A DNA stretch of 64,000 nucleotides from Maritimibacter dapengensis (GCF_019218265.1 NZ_JAHUZE010000001.1:434001-498000); one strand, 5' to 3'. Positions 27,120-35,772 are shown, numbered from the stretch's first letter. The notes: generated by a model from the sequence alone, not told the origin. Made by a program: numbers and translations.

Positions 27120-27163
27120 CGTATGGAACACGTATGGAATACGTATGGAACGCGTATGGATGA
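27120..27163. repeat. 11-bp tandem repeat, four units
   Basis: The units at 27120, 27131, 27142 and 27153 are CGTATGGAACA, CGTATGGAATA, CGTATGGAACG and CGTATGGATGA. All share CGTATGGA at a spacing of 11 bp, about one helical turn. The array starts 29 bp upstream of the chorismate mutase start codon (minus strand). It could be a set of in-phase protein sites or a slipping microsatellite. Confidence 0.85.
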
Positions 27164-27203
27164 ACATGCGGGTGTCCCGTGTTCCGGCGTGTGACGGCAA
27201 CGA

Positions 27204-27818
27204 TCATGCGTAGGCCTCCATCCCGCCGTCGGTTTCCGGCAGCGGCCAGTGGCGATAGACGATCACACCGTCCTGCCCCAATGCGCGGGCCGCGTCTTCG
27301 TCGGCCCAGCCGCCGATTTTCTCGGCCAGTGCGATGGAGCGTGTGTTGACCCGGTCGATGTAGGAGACCAGCGCGGGCAGGGCGAGGGTGCGGATGCCGT
27401 GCGCCTTGGCCGCCGCCGCAGCCTCGGACGCGAAGCCGCGGCCTTCGGCCTCTTCCAGCAGGAACCAGCCGAGCTCAGGCTCCTGATCGCCGGTTTCCAT
27501 GCAGATCAGCGTGAAGCCGAGGGTGGAACCCGTTGCCGTTTCCTCGATCACCCAAAGCCCGTGGCCGCGCAGCACCCAGTTGGCGACGCATTGTGCGAAA
27601 TCGAGCCAGGCGGCTTCGCGCGAGAGCGGGCCGTCCATGTGGATCGCGCGGTCGGACATGAGGATGTCGCGGTAAGCGTCGAAATCGTCCAGCGTCGGGG
27701 CGCGCAGGGTCAGCCGCTCGGTGGTCAGCACCGGTAGTTGGGCGCGCAGGCCGGCCGCGAAATCCGCAGCCGCGCCGGGGTTGGGGGTTTCCCAGGGATA
27801 TGTGGTCTGGACGGCCAC
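27204..27818 (-). CDS. GNAT family N-acetyltransferase (RimJ/L-like)
   Basis: The 204-residue protein contains LTTERLTLRAPTLDDFDAYRDIL, the usual start of RimJ/RimL-type GNATs. It also has ELGWFLLEEAEGRGFASEAAAAAKAHG, where the Q/RxxGxG/A acetyl-CoA loop is EGRGFASEA. The acceptor is unknown. The start is a GTG immediately after the ffh stop codon (no gap), so it is translationally coupled to ffh. Confidence 0.85.
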   Translation of the reverse strand: MAVQTTYPWETPNPGAAADFAAGLRAQLPVLTTERLTLRAPTLDDFDAYRDILMSDRAIHMDGPLSREAAWLDFAQCVANWVLRGHGLWVIEETATGSTLGFTLICMETGDQEPELGWFLLEEAEGRGFASEAAAAAKAHGIRTLALPALVSYIDRVNTRSIALAEKIGGWADEDAARALGQDGVIVYRHWPLPETDGGMEAYA

Positions 27819-29324
27819 TTACTTTTTCTTTCCGAAGCCCGAGAGATCGGAGGGCAGGCCGCCGCCGCCGAGACCGGGCAGGTTGCCCGCGCCCGGATAG
27901 GTCGCCTGTTGCTGAAGCATCTTGGCGGCTTCCTGCATCTTGGCGTTGTCCTGAAGATCGGCTTGGCTCACGTCCTTGCCGAACATCGACTTCATCGCGT
28001 TCTTGAGCATCCCGCCTTTGCCCATCTTGCCGAGCTTTTTCATCATGTCGGCCATCTGGCGATGCATCTTCAAAAGCTTGTTGAGGTCGGAAACGTCCAT
28101 GCCAGCGCCTGCCGCGATGCGCTTTTTCCGGCTGGCTTGCAGGATTTGTGGATTCCGGCGCTCTTTCTTGGTCATCGAGTTGATGAGCGCGATGTGGCGT
28201 TTGACGACCTTGTCGTCGAAGCCCGCCGCCGACATCTGCTTGGCCGCCTTGCCCATGCCGGGGAGCATGCCCAGCACGCTTTCCATGCCGCCCATCTTCT
28301 GCATCTGTTCGAACTGGAGCTTGAGGTCGTTCATGGTGAACTGGCCCTTCTGGAACCGGCGCATCATCTTTTCGGCCTGTTCGGCCTCGATGGTGTCTTG
28401 GGCCTTTTCGACCAGCGCGACGATGTCGCCCATGCCGAGGATGCGGCCGGCGATGCGGTCGGGTTCGAAGGTTTCGAGCGCGTCCATCTTTTCGCCGAGG
28501 CCGACGAAGCGGATCGGTTTGCCGGTGACGGCGCGCATGGAGAGCGCCGCGCCGCCGCGCCCGTCACCGTCCATCCGGGTCAGGACCACGCCGGAGATGC
28601 CGACCTTGGCGTCGAATTCCTCGGCCACCTCGACGGCGACCTGACCGGTCAGACCGTCGACGACGAGGAGGGTTTCGCGGGGAGAGACCGCTTTCGACAC
28701 GTCCTCGACTTCCTGCATGAGGACTTCGTCGATCTGAAGGCGACCGGCGGTGTCGAGCATGTAGACGTCATAGCCGCCCATCGTCGCCTGTTGCTTTGCG
28801 CGCTTGGCGATGTCGACGGGTTTCTGGCCTTCGACAATCGGGAGCGTGTCGACGCCGACCTGATTGCCGAGCACTTCGAGCTGGTGCATGGCCGCCGGGC
28901 GGTAGACGTCGAGCGAGGCCATGAGGACGCGTTTGCCCTCTTTCTCTTTCAGGCGCTTGGCGAGCTTGGCGGTCGTCGTGGTCTTACCGCCGCCCTGAAG
29001 CCCGACCATGAGGATCGGCGCGGGGGCGTTGTCGATCTTGAGCTTGCCGGGGTCATCCTCGCCCGTGAGCGTGGCGACCAGTTCGTCATGGACGATCTTG
29101 ACGACCTGCTGGCCCGGCGTGACGGATTTGGTGACCGCCTGACCGGTGGCCTTTTCCTGCACCCGGCCCACGAAGTCGCGCGCGACGGGGAGCGAAACGT
29201 CGGCTTCGAGCAAGGCCACGCGGACCTCGCGCAGCGCGGTTTTCACATCGTCTTCGGACAGCGCACCCTGCTTCGTCAGGCGGTCGAAGACGCCGCCAAG
29301 ACGATCTGAAAGGCTCTCAAACAT
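27819..29324 (-). CDS. ffh: signal recognition particle protein Ffh
   Basis: Ffh binds 4.5S RNA and nascent signal sequences and delivers ribosomes to FtsY. The 501 residues contain the N domain, the GTPase G domain (MVGLQGGGKTTTTAKLA, LDTAGRLQ, TRMDGDGRGGAALS) and a methionine-rich M domain (LQFEQMQKMGGMESVLGMLPGMGKAAKQM). The C-terminal tail (YPGAGNLPGLGGGGLPSDLSGFGKKK) is somewhat extended and glycine-rich. It heads the minus-strand run through to rpmE. A structured leader candidate lies upstream. Confidence 0.97.
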   Translation of the reverse strand: MFESLSDRLGGVFDRLTKQGALSEDDVKTALREVRVALLEADVSLPVARDFVGRVQEKATGQAVTKSVTPGQQVVKIVHDELVATLTGEDDPGKLKIDNAPAPILMVGLQGGGKTTTTAKLAKRLKEKEGKRVLMASLDVYRPAAMHQLEVLGNQVGVDTLPIVEGQKPVDIAKRAKQQATMGGYDVYMLDTAGRLQIDEVLMQEVEDVSKAVSPRETLLVVDGLTGQVAVEVAEEFDAKVGISGVVLTRMDGDGRGGAALSMRAVTGKPIRFVGLGEKMDALETFEPDRIAGRILGMGDIVALVEKAQDTIEAEQAEKMMRRFQKGQFTMNDLKLQFEQMQKMGGMESVLGMLPGMGKAAKQMSAAGFDDKVVKRHIALINSMTKKERRNPQILQASRKKRIAAGAGMDVSDLNKLLKMHRQMADMMKKLGKMGKGGMLKNAMKSMFGKDVSQADLQDNAKMQEAAKMLQQQATYPGAGNLPGLGGGGLPSDLSGFGKKK

Positions 29325-29634
29325 GTCGGCTCCTTTCGCCGTTGGTTTGGTCCCCAGATAGGGACGGTACGCGTTTATCTCAATCGCTCAAACCAGTGGC
29401 GCCCCCGTGGGCAAGGCCCCCGATTGCGCGCCCACTTGGGAACGAGCCCAAATGCGCTCGCCCCCGTGGGCGCGACGCGCTGACGGAGGGCGATCCCGGC
29501 ATGAGCCATGGGACCGGAAGACTGACGCTTCCGGGAATTTGGGCCGCTCTTACGCGCGCGGGCGGGGTGAGTCAAGCGATTGGGGTTGTGGGGGTGACTT
29601 GCCAAGGGCGGCAGGTCATGCCCTGATCCAATGC
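29325..29634. other. 310-bp divergent intergenic region with a structured segment
   Basis: This gap lies between ffh (leftward) and the glycosyltransferase gene (rightward). A 13-bp sequence, CGCCCCCGTGGGC, occurs at 29400-29412 and again at 29459-29471. Between and around the second copy, CGCGCCCA (29427-29434) can pair with TGGGCGCG (29467-29474), enclosing an inner stem TTGGG/CCCAA (29436-29440 with 29447-29451). This could be a leader structure of the ffh transcript. The rest shows no gene; no 4.5S RNA signature (GGAAGGAAGC-like) is present. Confidence 0.5.
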
Positions 29635-30408
29635 ATGGACAAGGGCGTGATCTATGTGGCGACGGGGGCCGGGTATCGCGATCTGGCGGAACAGTCGGCG
29701 CGATCCCTGCGCCAGCACGAGCCGGATCTGGCGGTGGACCTTTTCACGGATGCGCCGGATGCGGTGGACCGGCGGCTATTCCAAGCCGTGCACCTCATCG
29801 CCCGACCGCATGACCGCTCGAAACTCGAATGCATGGGGATGAGCCGCTTCGCGCGGACGCTGTTTCTTGACTGCGATACGCTGGTGGTCAATCCGCTGGG
29901 CGATCTGTGGGACGTGCTCGACCGTTTCGACCTTGCGCTTGCGCATGAGGTCCGGCGCGAGACCGCGTTGATCCGGGAAGGGCATGCGGTGGAGACGCCA
30001 TACGCCTTCCCGCAGATGAATTCGGGCGTGATGCTCTATCGACGGTCCGAAAAGATGGACGCGTTTCTCGCCGATTGGCTGGCGCGATACGATGCGGCGG
30101 GGCTTTACCGGGATCAGCCGGTGCTGAAGGACCTGCTTTGGCAGGGCGACCTGCGGTTTTACGTGCTTCCACCGGAATTCAACCTGCGCCGGGTGACGGA
30201 GCTTGACGCCTGGGAGCCGGGGGATGCGCTGCCGGTGATCGTGCATTCGCATCGGTTGATGGACCATATGCGCCACGGAACGGCACGGATCAGCGATGTG
30301 GAGACGCTGATCGAGGCGGAGCGGGCCGCGCTGGCCGACGAGTGGGAGATGGCCGGCGGGCGCGATGGCCATCCGGTCAGGCGGTTCGACCCGAAAGCCA
30401 GTCGTTGA
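29635..30408 (+). CDS. putative nucleotide-diphospho-sugar glycosyltransferase
   Basis: I start at the ATG at 29635 because the coding character begins there (MDKGVIYVATGAGYRDLAEQSARSLRQHEPDL). The 257-residue protein has a GT-A-like fold pattern: GMSRFARTLFLDCDTLVVNPLGDL contains the DxD metal motif (DCD), followed by FPQMNSGVMLYRRSEKMDAFL. This resembles GT8-type or related transferases. The donor and acceptor are unknown. It overlaps the convergent membrane protein gene by 32 nt. Confidence 0.75.
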   Translation: MDKGVIYVATGAGYRDLAEQSARSLRQHEPDLAVDLFTDAPDAVDRRLFQAVHLIARPHDRSKLECMGMSRFARTLFLDCDTLVVNPLGDLWDVLDRFDLALAHEVRRETALIREGHAVETPYAFPQMNSGVMLYRRSEKMDAFLADWLARYDAAGLYRDQPVLKDLLWQGDLRFYVLPPEFNLRRVTELDAWEPGDALPVIVHSHRLMDHMRHGTARISDVETLIEAERAALADEWEMAGGRDGHPVRRFDPKASR

Positions 30409-30856
30409 TCGCCCCCTTGCAGCGTTGGTGGCCCGATCCGCTTGAATAAGCGACGGTGATCGGGTGCGCCCCGGCGCTCTGGCCGTCTTCAATCACCAGC
30501 GCGACGCGGTGGGTGTCCGGCCCGTCGGAGGAACGGCTCGTCTGCAACTCGGCGCGTGCGATTTCGGTGAGGTCGTGGCGCACTTTCCGCGCGCCGAACA
30601 CATTGCGGCGTCGGACCTCCACGTAGCCTTCGGGACGGTGGAAGACCACCTGCACCCGGCGCACGAAGATGCCGAAGAAGAGCACGCCCATGCCGCCGCC
30701 GAACAGCATGAAGAACAGGCCCCACCATTCGCCCTCTGCGATCATGAACAACCCGGCGCCGGAGAACGCGAGGGTGAACAGGATGAGAGCGATGGCGATG
30801 AAAAGCGGGCGGTCCTCGATAATGAGCAGGTCGGGAGAATTCGTCGTGATCTTCAC
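30377..30856 (-). CDS. unknown membrane protein, second of a tandem paralogous pair
   Basis: I do not recognise a family. The 159 residues begin MKITTNSPDLLIIEDRPLF, followed by two hydrophobic helices (IAIALILFTLAFSGAGLFMI and GLFFMLFGGGMGVLFFGIF). A soluble PH-like beta region follows (VQVVFHRPEGYVEVRRRNVFGARKVRHDL). The gene starts with a GTG that overlaps the stop of its upstream neighbour by 4 nt. The two proteins align from end to end in layout, so the pair arose by duplication. Confidence 0.75.
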   Translation of the reverse strand: MKITTNSPDLLIIEDRPLFIAIALILFTLAFSGAGLFMIAEGEWWGLFFMLFGGGMGVLFFGIFVRRVQVVFHRPEGYVEVRRRNVFGARKVRHDLTEIARAELQTSRSSDGPDTHRVALVIEDGQSAGAHPITVAYSSGSGHQRCKGAINDWLSGRTA

Positions 30857-31317
30857 GGGCGCAATCCCAGCCAGGCGTTGATGCGCTCGGCGGCCTGTTT
30901 CTGACCCGGCAGGGTCGAGCGCACCTGCGTCAGGGGCTCCTCACGCTCGCCGATGCGAAGCATGACACGAGCGGTGGTGGAGCCTTCGGCCATGTCGTAG
31001 GTGTCGAGGCGGGCCGACGCGAGGTCGTCGAGTGGAAATCGGTGCGCGTGTCGTGCGGTGAGCGTGCGGCGCCGAATTTCGCCCCAACCGCCGCCGCGGT
31101 TCAGGGTCAGGGTTTCGCGCCGCGCGGTGCTCCAAAGGAAATAGCCACCTGCGACGCCGCCGATAGCGAGAAGCACCACGCCGCGCAGGGCGTCGTTCGG
31201 AAGGGTGAAGAGCCCGGCGGCGACGAAGGCGAACGCGGTGACGGCGATCAGGGCGGCGGCGATCACGGGTCGGCTCTCGATCACAAGCAGGTCCGGGGTG
31301 TCGATCCGCACTTTCAT
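30853..31317 (-). CDS. unknown membrane protein, first of a tandem paralogous pair
   Basis: The ATG at 31317 matches the start of the downstream paralogue (MKVRIDTPDLLVIESRPV compared with MKITTNSPDLLIIEDRPL), so I prefer it to a longer frame. The 154 residues have two hydrophobic helices and a soluble domain with LTLNRGGGWGEIRRRTLTARHAHRFPLDDLASARLDTYD. The structure suggests a membrane-anchored domain of PH-like type, but no function is known. It is divergent from a LysR gene. Confidence 0.75.
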   Translation of the reverse strand: MKVRIDTPDLLVIESRPVIAAALIAVTAFAFVAAGLFTLPNDALRGVVLLAIGGVAGGYFLWSTARRETLTLNRGGGWGEIRRRTLTARHAHRFPLDDLASARLDTYDMAEGSTTARVMLRIGEREEPLTQVRSTLPGQKQAAERINAWLGLRP

Positions 31318-31471
31318 CTCCGTCTGTCCCTGTCGCACCCTGCGCTCCCCGCCGAAACCTAGCCCGCAAAGTGACGTCGGGGAACCCGTTTGATGCTTGC
31401 AGGGTCGCACGGATCATGGAAGATGAGGCCATCTTGTTCAGGCGCGCACAGGAACCACGCAGGAGGCTGTC

Positions 31472-32338
31472 ATGCAGGATTGGGATGGGCTGCGCACGGC
31501 GTTCGAAGTCGTGCGGCATGGCACGGTGTCCGGGGCGGCGCAGTCGCTGGGCGTTCATCATGCCACGGTGATCCGCCATATCGACGCGCTGGAAGCGCGG
31601 CTGGGCGTTAAACTGTTCCAACGCCATGCGCGGGGCTACACCCCGACGGAGGCGGGGGAAGACCTTGCCCGTGTCGCGCAGGCGACGGACGATCAGTTCG
31701 GCCAGCTTGCAGCGCGGCTGTCCGGTCAGGGCAATGCGGTGTCGGGCGAGCTCGTCGTCACGACCCTGGCCAGTTTTACCCATCGCTTGATGCCGGTTCT
31801 CGCGAGCTTTCAGGCCGCCCATCCACATGTGCGGCTGGTGTTTCGCACGGGTCGGAGGTTGTTCCGGCTCGAATACGGCGAGGCCCATGTTGCGGTGCGG
31901 GCGGGCAACCCGCCGAAGGAGCCGGATAACGTGGTGCAGAAGCTCGCGACACTTCAGGTCGGTCTGTTTGCCAGCCCGGCGTATATCGAGCGGCGCGGGA
32001 TGCCGACGCAAGCGACGCTGAGCGAGCATGATTTCGTCGGGCCAGATGACGAGCAGACCGGTGCGCCCGCCCTCAAATGGACCATCGCCAACATCCCGCG
32101 CGAGCGGATCGTGTTTCGCGCGGGCGAGGACGTCGCCCTGAGGGAGGCTGTCGAGAACGGCGTCGCGCTCGGGTTCCTGCCGGTGGGTGAGGCAGACCCG
32201 TCGCTGGTTCAGGTTCTGGAACCGCGTGAAGAATGGTCGGCCAACCTGTGGCTCGTGACCCATGTGGACCTTCATCGCACGGCCAAGGTGCAGGCGCTGA
32301 CCCGGCACCTTAAAGATCATCTCAAGGATTGCTCGTGA
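31472..32338 (+). CDS. LysR family transcriptional regulator
   Basis: The 288-residue protein has the LysR helix-turn-helix at residues 1-60 (GTVSGAAQSLGVHHATVIRHIDALEARLGVKLFQRHARGYTPTEAGE). A periplasmic-binding-protein-like effector domain follows. AGGAGG precedes the ATG. The downstream DMT transporter overlaps by 4 nt, so this regulator and an exporter form one unit; the regulator probably senses the exported metabolite. Confidence 0.9.
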   Translation: MQDWDGLRTAFEVVRHGTVSGAAQSLGVHHATVIRHIDALEARLGVKLFQRHARGYTPTEAGEDLARVAQATDDQFGQLAARLSGQGNAVSGELVVTTLASFTHRLMPVLASFQAAHPHVRLVFRTGRRLFRLEYGEAHVAVRAGNPPKEPDNVVQKLATLQVGLFASPAYIERRGMPTQATLSEHDFVGPDDEQTGAPALKWTIANIPRERIVFRAGEDVALREAVENGVALGFLPVGEADPSLVQVLEPREEWSANLWLVTHVDLHRTAKVQALTRHLKDHLKDCS

Positions 32339-33261
32339 GCGCGCGCTACGGAGGCGCGGAGGCCGTCAAGGGCCACGTCGCGATGCTGGCCTTTTCGTCG
32401 ATGGTGGCGGGGAGTTTCACTTTCGGCGCGCTGACTGCGAACCTCGTGGACCCGGTCGCGTTTCAGGCTTTGCGCTTCGCCTTCGCGGCCCTGGTCGTGC
32501 TCATGATCGGGCTGGTGACCGGGGCGATCAAGCTGTCCGATGCGCGCGCACCTTGGCGCTGGCTTCTGCTTGGCGGGACGTTCTCGACCTATTTCGTGTT
32601 GATGTTCGAGGGGTTGAAAACCGCGCCGCCTATTTCGACGAGTGCGGTCATGACGCTCATGCCGATCATGACGGCGATTTTCTCATGGATCATCCTGAAG
32701 CAGGTGACGACGCGGCGGGTTATGCTGGCGCTGGGCCTTGGTGCGGTTGGGGCGCTTTGGGTCATCTTCCGCGGTGATCTGGACCGGCTACTGGCATTTC
32801 AGGTCGGGCGGGGCGAGGCCGTCTACTTCGTTGGCTGCATTGCGCATGCGCTTTACGTGCCGCTCGTGCGGTACTTCAGCCGGGGGGAAAGCGCGGTGTC
32901 GGCATCGTTCTGGGTGCTGAGTGCGGGGGCGGTGGTGCTGACCATCTATGGCTGGAACGACCTGCGGGCCGTGGAGTTCGCCACCTTGCCGCCCATCGTC
33001 TGGATCGCGCTCGCCTATCTTTCGATCGGGGCGATGGCGATGACGTTCGTGTTCCTGAATTTCGCATCCATGCGGCTGCCCGGCGGTAAGGTCATGGCCT
33101 ACACCTACCTGACGCCCGGCTGGGTGATCCTTTGGGAGCTGGCCTTCGGTCACGGCTTGCCGGAGCTGCGGGTGCTGGCGGGATTGATCGTGACCTTCGG
33201 TGCGGTGGCGCTATTGCTGAAGCATGAAGAGCGCGCGCCGCGCGTCCAGCTTCAGCAGTAG
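32335..33261 (+). CDS. EamA/DMT superfamily transporter
   Basis: I chose the GTG at 32335, which has AAGGA 6 nt upstream and overlaps the LysR stop (GTGA). The 308-residue protein has about ten hydrophobic helices in two EamA repeats (FSSMVAGSFTFGALTANL at the start, PGWVILWELAFGHGLPELRVLAGLIVTFGAVALLL at the end). Members export amino acids or other small metabolites. Its 3' end overlaps the convergent aldo/keto reductase by 10 nt. Confidence 0.9.
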   Translation: MSARYGGAEAVKGHVAMLAFSSMVAGSFTFGALTANLVDPVAFQALRFAFAALVVLMIGLVTGAIKLSDARAPWRWLLLGGTFSTYFVLMFEGLKTAPPISTSAVMTLMPIMTAIFSWIILKQVTTRRVMLALGLGAVGALWVIFRGDLDRLLAFQVGRGEAVYFVGCIAHALYVPLVRYFSRGESAVSASFWVLSAGAVVLTIYGWNDLRAVEFATLPPIVWIALAYLSIGAMAMTFVFLNFASMRLPGGKVMAYTYLTPGWVILWELAFGHGLPELRVLAGLIVTFGAVALLLKHEERAPRVQLQQ

Positions 33262-34238
33262 CGTTCGACCCCGACGATCTGTGCGTCGGAGTAACGGTCG
33301 CCATGTGCCCAGCCAAGCGGCATGATGCGCCCGAGTTCGGCCCAGTCCGCTTTCGAGAAGATGATCTCGTCCGCGTCGGCCCATTCCATCAGGTGGTCGG
33401 CGGACCGCGTGCCGGGGATCGGGACGAGGTGTTTGCCTTGCTGGAGCGTCCAGGCGATTGCGACGGCGGCGGTGGACCAGCCGCGCGCCTCGGCGAAGTC
33501 GCGCAACTCGCGGACGTGCTTCATATTGGCTGAATAGTTCGGTTCGATGAAACGCGGGTTGTTCTTGCGGAAGTCGGTGTCCTTGAAATTCGAGGGCGAC
33601 AGGTCGGTGTCACCAAGGATACCGCGCCCGAGCGGAGAGAACGGAACGAAGGTCGCCCCGATGTCGGCGCAGGTTTCGATCAGGCCGAGTTCGGGGAGGC
33701 GGGTCCACATGGAGTATTCGTTCTGCACCGCGTCAATCGGCCCGACCTGTGCGGCGCGGCGCAGGGATGCGGGGGAAATCTCGGAAAAGCCGATGGCGCG
33801 GATCAGGCCTTCCTGTTTGAATTTCAGGAGGGTCTCGGTGACCTCTTCGATCGGGCGCGAAAACTCGCGGCGATGAACGTAGTAGAGTTCGACGTGATCG
33901 ACGCCGAGACGATCGAGCGAGGCTTCGAGCTTTTCGCGAAGGTAGGGTTCGGAATTGTCGGCGGTCCCACGGGGCGCGCCCGCGACGATCCCGCCTTTCG
34001 TGGCGATCTGGAACCTGTATTTGCGGTCCTTCTGGTACGCGCCGATCCAGGTTTCGGACAGGCCCTGCCCATAGAGATCGGACGTGTCGAGGAAGGTGAT
34101 CCCGGCCTCGCGTGCGGCATCGAGCGTGGCGAAGGCTTCGTCCTGATCGGTTGCGCCGTAGAACCCTGCGAATGACATGCAGCCGAGCGAGATGGCGGAG
34201 ACGTCGAGGCCGGAATGGCCAAGGCGGCGGGTCTTCAT
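33252..34238 (-). CDS. aldo/keto reductase
   Basis: The 328-residue NADPH-dependent oxidoreductase keeps the catalytic tetrad contexts: FLDTSDLYGQG (Asp and Tyr), ATKGG (Lys) and YYVHRREFSRP (His). IPGTRSADHLMEW forms part of the cofactor site. It resembles the YajO/IolS branch. The ATG at 34238 with AGGAG 9 nt upstream is preferred over a GTG at 34247 that overlaps that site. Substrate unknown. Confidence 0.92.
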   Translation of the reverse strand: MKTRRLGHSGLDVSAISLGCMSFAGFYGATDQDEAFATLDAAREAGITFLDTSDLYGQGLSETWIGAYQKDRKYRFQIATKGGIVAGAPRGTADNSEPYLREKLEASLDRLGVDHVELYYVHRREFSRPIEEVTETLLKFKQEGLIRAIGFSEISPASLRRAAQVGPIDAVQNEYSMWTRLPELGLIETCADIGATFVPFSPLGRGILGDTDLSPSNFKDTDFRKNNPRFIEPNYSANMKHVRELRDFAEARGWSTAAVAIAWTLQQGKHLVPIPGTRSADHLMEWADADEIIFSKADWAELGRIMPLGWAHGDRYSDAQIVGVERYC

Positions 34239-34397
34239 GGGTGGCACTCCTGTTGGACGCGAAACGTTACGGATCGCGGGCGATCATAACCGTGATGTCA
34301 GGAATGGAAACCGGTCTTGCAGATGGGGCTGCGCGATGTGGAGGATTTGACTTGGCGCGGGGCGAATCCGAAAGGCCGCCCCGCGTTTCACGGTCGA

Positions 34398-35657
34398 TCA
34401 GACGATGACGTAGCCGAAATCCTCGGCGTCGAGGTCTGTGTGATCGACGTTCCAGAGGCGGATCGTATTGCCATTCCAGGCGACGATCGTATCGGACCCG
34501 TCCTGAGAGAGATCGAGGTCGCCGAACGTGGCGGCACCGCCTACGCGGATCACATCGCTGCCGACTTCGAAATCCTCGATCAGGTCGTCACCGAAGCGGG
34601 CGGTCTGGTAAATAAACGTGTCGTCGCCATTACCGCCCCGTGCGATGTCGCTCCCTTGCTTGAAATAGAAAACGTCTTCCCCGTCATGTCCGCGGAATTC
34701 GTTGTCGCCGGTCGTGTCGAGGAATACATCGTCGAAATTCGTGCCGACGACATTCTCGATATTCATGACGACGTCGCGATCATTGAAACCGTCGGTCACG
34801 AAATCCCGGCGCAGGTTTGCGAAAATCCCCTGGAAGCCGCCGTAACGATCATCGCGGTCATAGGCGACCCAGTCGCTCCCGCCGCGACCGTTGAAGAAAT
34901 CACGGCCATCGAAGCCCATGAAGCCGTTATCCGCGTTGTTGCCGACGAAGATGTCCTTGCGGAACGTGCCCCGGACGGCTTCGACCCCGACGACCTGATC
35001 GACGTTGCGGTCGGGGCCGCGGATCGTTCCGGTCGTGAGGTTCACGTTTAAACCGCGGTCGACGTGACCGGGGCTGTAATACCATTGCTCGTAGGAGACC
35101 GTGTCCCAGCCGCCCCCTCCGCGATATATATCACGACCGCCGTAATCCTTAATGAAATCGTCGCCCTGCAAGGCATTCACGATGTCGCGTTGATACCCGG
35201 TGTCTATATCGTCGCCCGTCCAGTCCCCGGGCGGACGGCCGTTTCCGTTCGCGCCGACGATCGTGAATGGCGCCGACATGATGGACTGGAACGCGTCCCA
35301 CGTTCCTCCGTCGTCCCATTTGTTCATGAAATACGACAGGTCCGAATTCAGACCGGCGGCGCGCCATATGAGTTGGCCGGAGTCGTTAAACATTCGGACG
35401 TTGGCAATGGTGCCATCCGTGAAGACATCGTCCCCGGCCCGTGGTCCTTCTGTCGGAACGGTGATCTCGGCGTCGCGAAAACTGAATACGATCTTGTAGG
35501 GTTGCTCGTTCGGGTCATATGAGAATCCTGCTTTCGCAGGGTTGAACTCGAGCACGAGGAAAGACATGTCCAGCCGCGTGACGTCATACCAATTCTGGTA
35601 TTCGCCGGCTGGATTCCAAAATCCGAGATTGTTCGCGCCATAGGTAATTCTAGCCAT
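34398..35657 (-). CDS. RTX calcium-binding protein, likely type I secreted
   Basis: The ATG at 35657 follows a GGGGGG stretch at suitable spacing. The 419-residue product has no Sec signal. The first ~180 residues form an N-terminal domain I do not recognise (ARITYGANNLGFWNPAGEYQ, then LDMSFLVLEFNPAKAGFSYD). The rest carries serralysin-like RTX blocks: GWDTVSYEQW, MNIENVVGTNFDDVFL, RGHDGEDVFYF and RGGNGDDTFIYQ. It ends in FGYVIV, a hydrophobic tail of the type I secretion kind. No ABC exporter or protease genes are next to it. Confidence 0.8.
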   Translation of the reverse strand: MARITYGANNLGFWNPAGEYQNWYDVTRLDMSFLVLEFNPAKAGFSYDPNEQPYKIVFSFRDAEITVPTEGPRAGDDVFTDGTIANVRMFNDSGQLIWRAAGLNSDLSYFMNKWDDGGTWDAFQSIMSAPFTIVGANGNGRPPGDWTGDDIDTGYQRDIVNALQGDDFIKDYGGRDIYRGGGGWDTVSYEQWYYSPGHVDRGLNVNLTTGTIRGPDRNVDQVVGVEAVRGTFRKDIFVGNNADNGFMGFDGRDFFNGRGGSDWVAYDRDDRYGGFQGIFANLRRDFVTDGFNDRDVVMNIENVVGTNFDDVFLDTTGDNEFRGHDGEDVFYFKQGSDIARGGNGDDTFIYQTARFGDDLIEDFEVGSDVIRVGGAATFGDLDLSQDGSDTIVAWNGNTIRLWNVDHTDLDAEDFGYVIV

Positions 35658-35739
35658 TTTTCCCCCCGTCAAAATGAGCTTTGGTTGTCAGAAATTTTTT
35701 TTCTGGAGATTCGACGATATCACAGGAATCGAAAATACC

Positions 35740-35772
35740 AAAACGCGCGGCCCGAGGGGGTCGGGCCGCGCG
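35740..35772 (-). terminator. terminator of the H-NS-like gene
   Basis: CGCGCGGCCCGA (35744-35755) and TCGGGCCGCGCG (35761-35772) form a perfect 12-bp stem with a 5-nt loop. On the minus strand it is followed by TTTT. It separates the H-NS-like gene from the RTX gene downstream. Confidence 0.85.

Noticed and set aside
27120-27163. Considered as a CRISPR array.
   Set aside because: Units are only 11 bp and directly adjacent, with no spacers and no cas genes.
27738-29309. Plus-strand frame of about 520 codons opposite ffh.
   Set aside because: Ffh on the minus strand has every domain; the plus frame is leucine/histidine-rich antisense noise.
29400-29474. Considered as a 4.5S SRP RNA gene because it lies beside ffh.
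   Set aside because: The conserved GGAA-tetraloop and purine-rich bulge of SRP RNA are missing.
34356-34385. GC-rich inverted repeat after the RTX gene considered as its terminator.
   Set aside because: The loop is 12 nt and no T tract follows on the minus strand, so support is weak.
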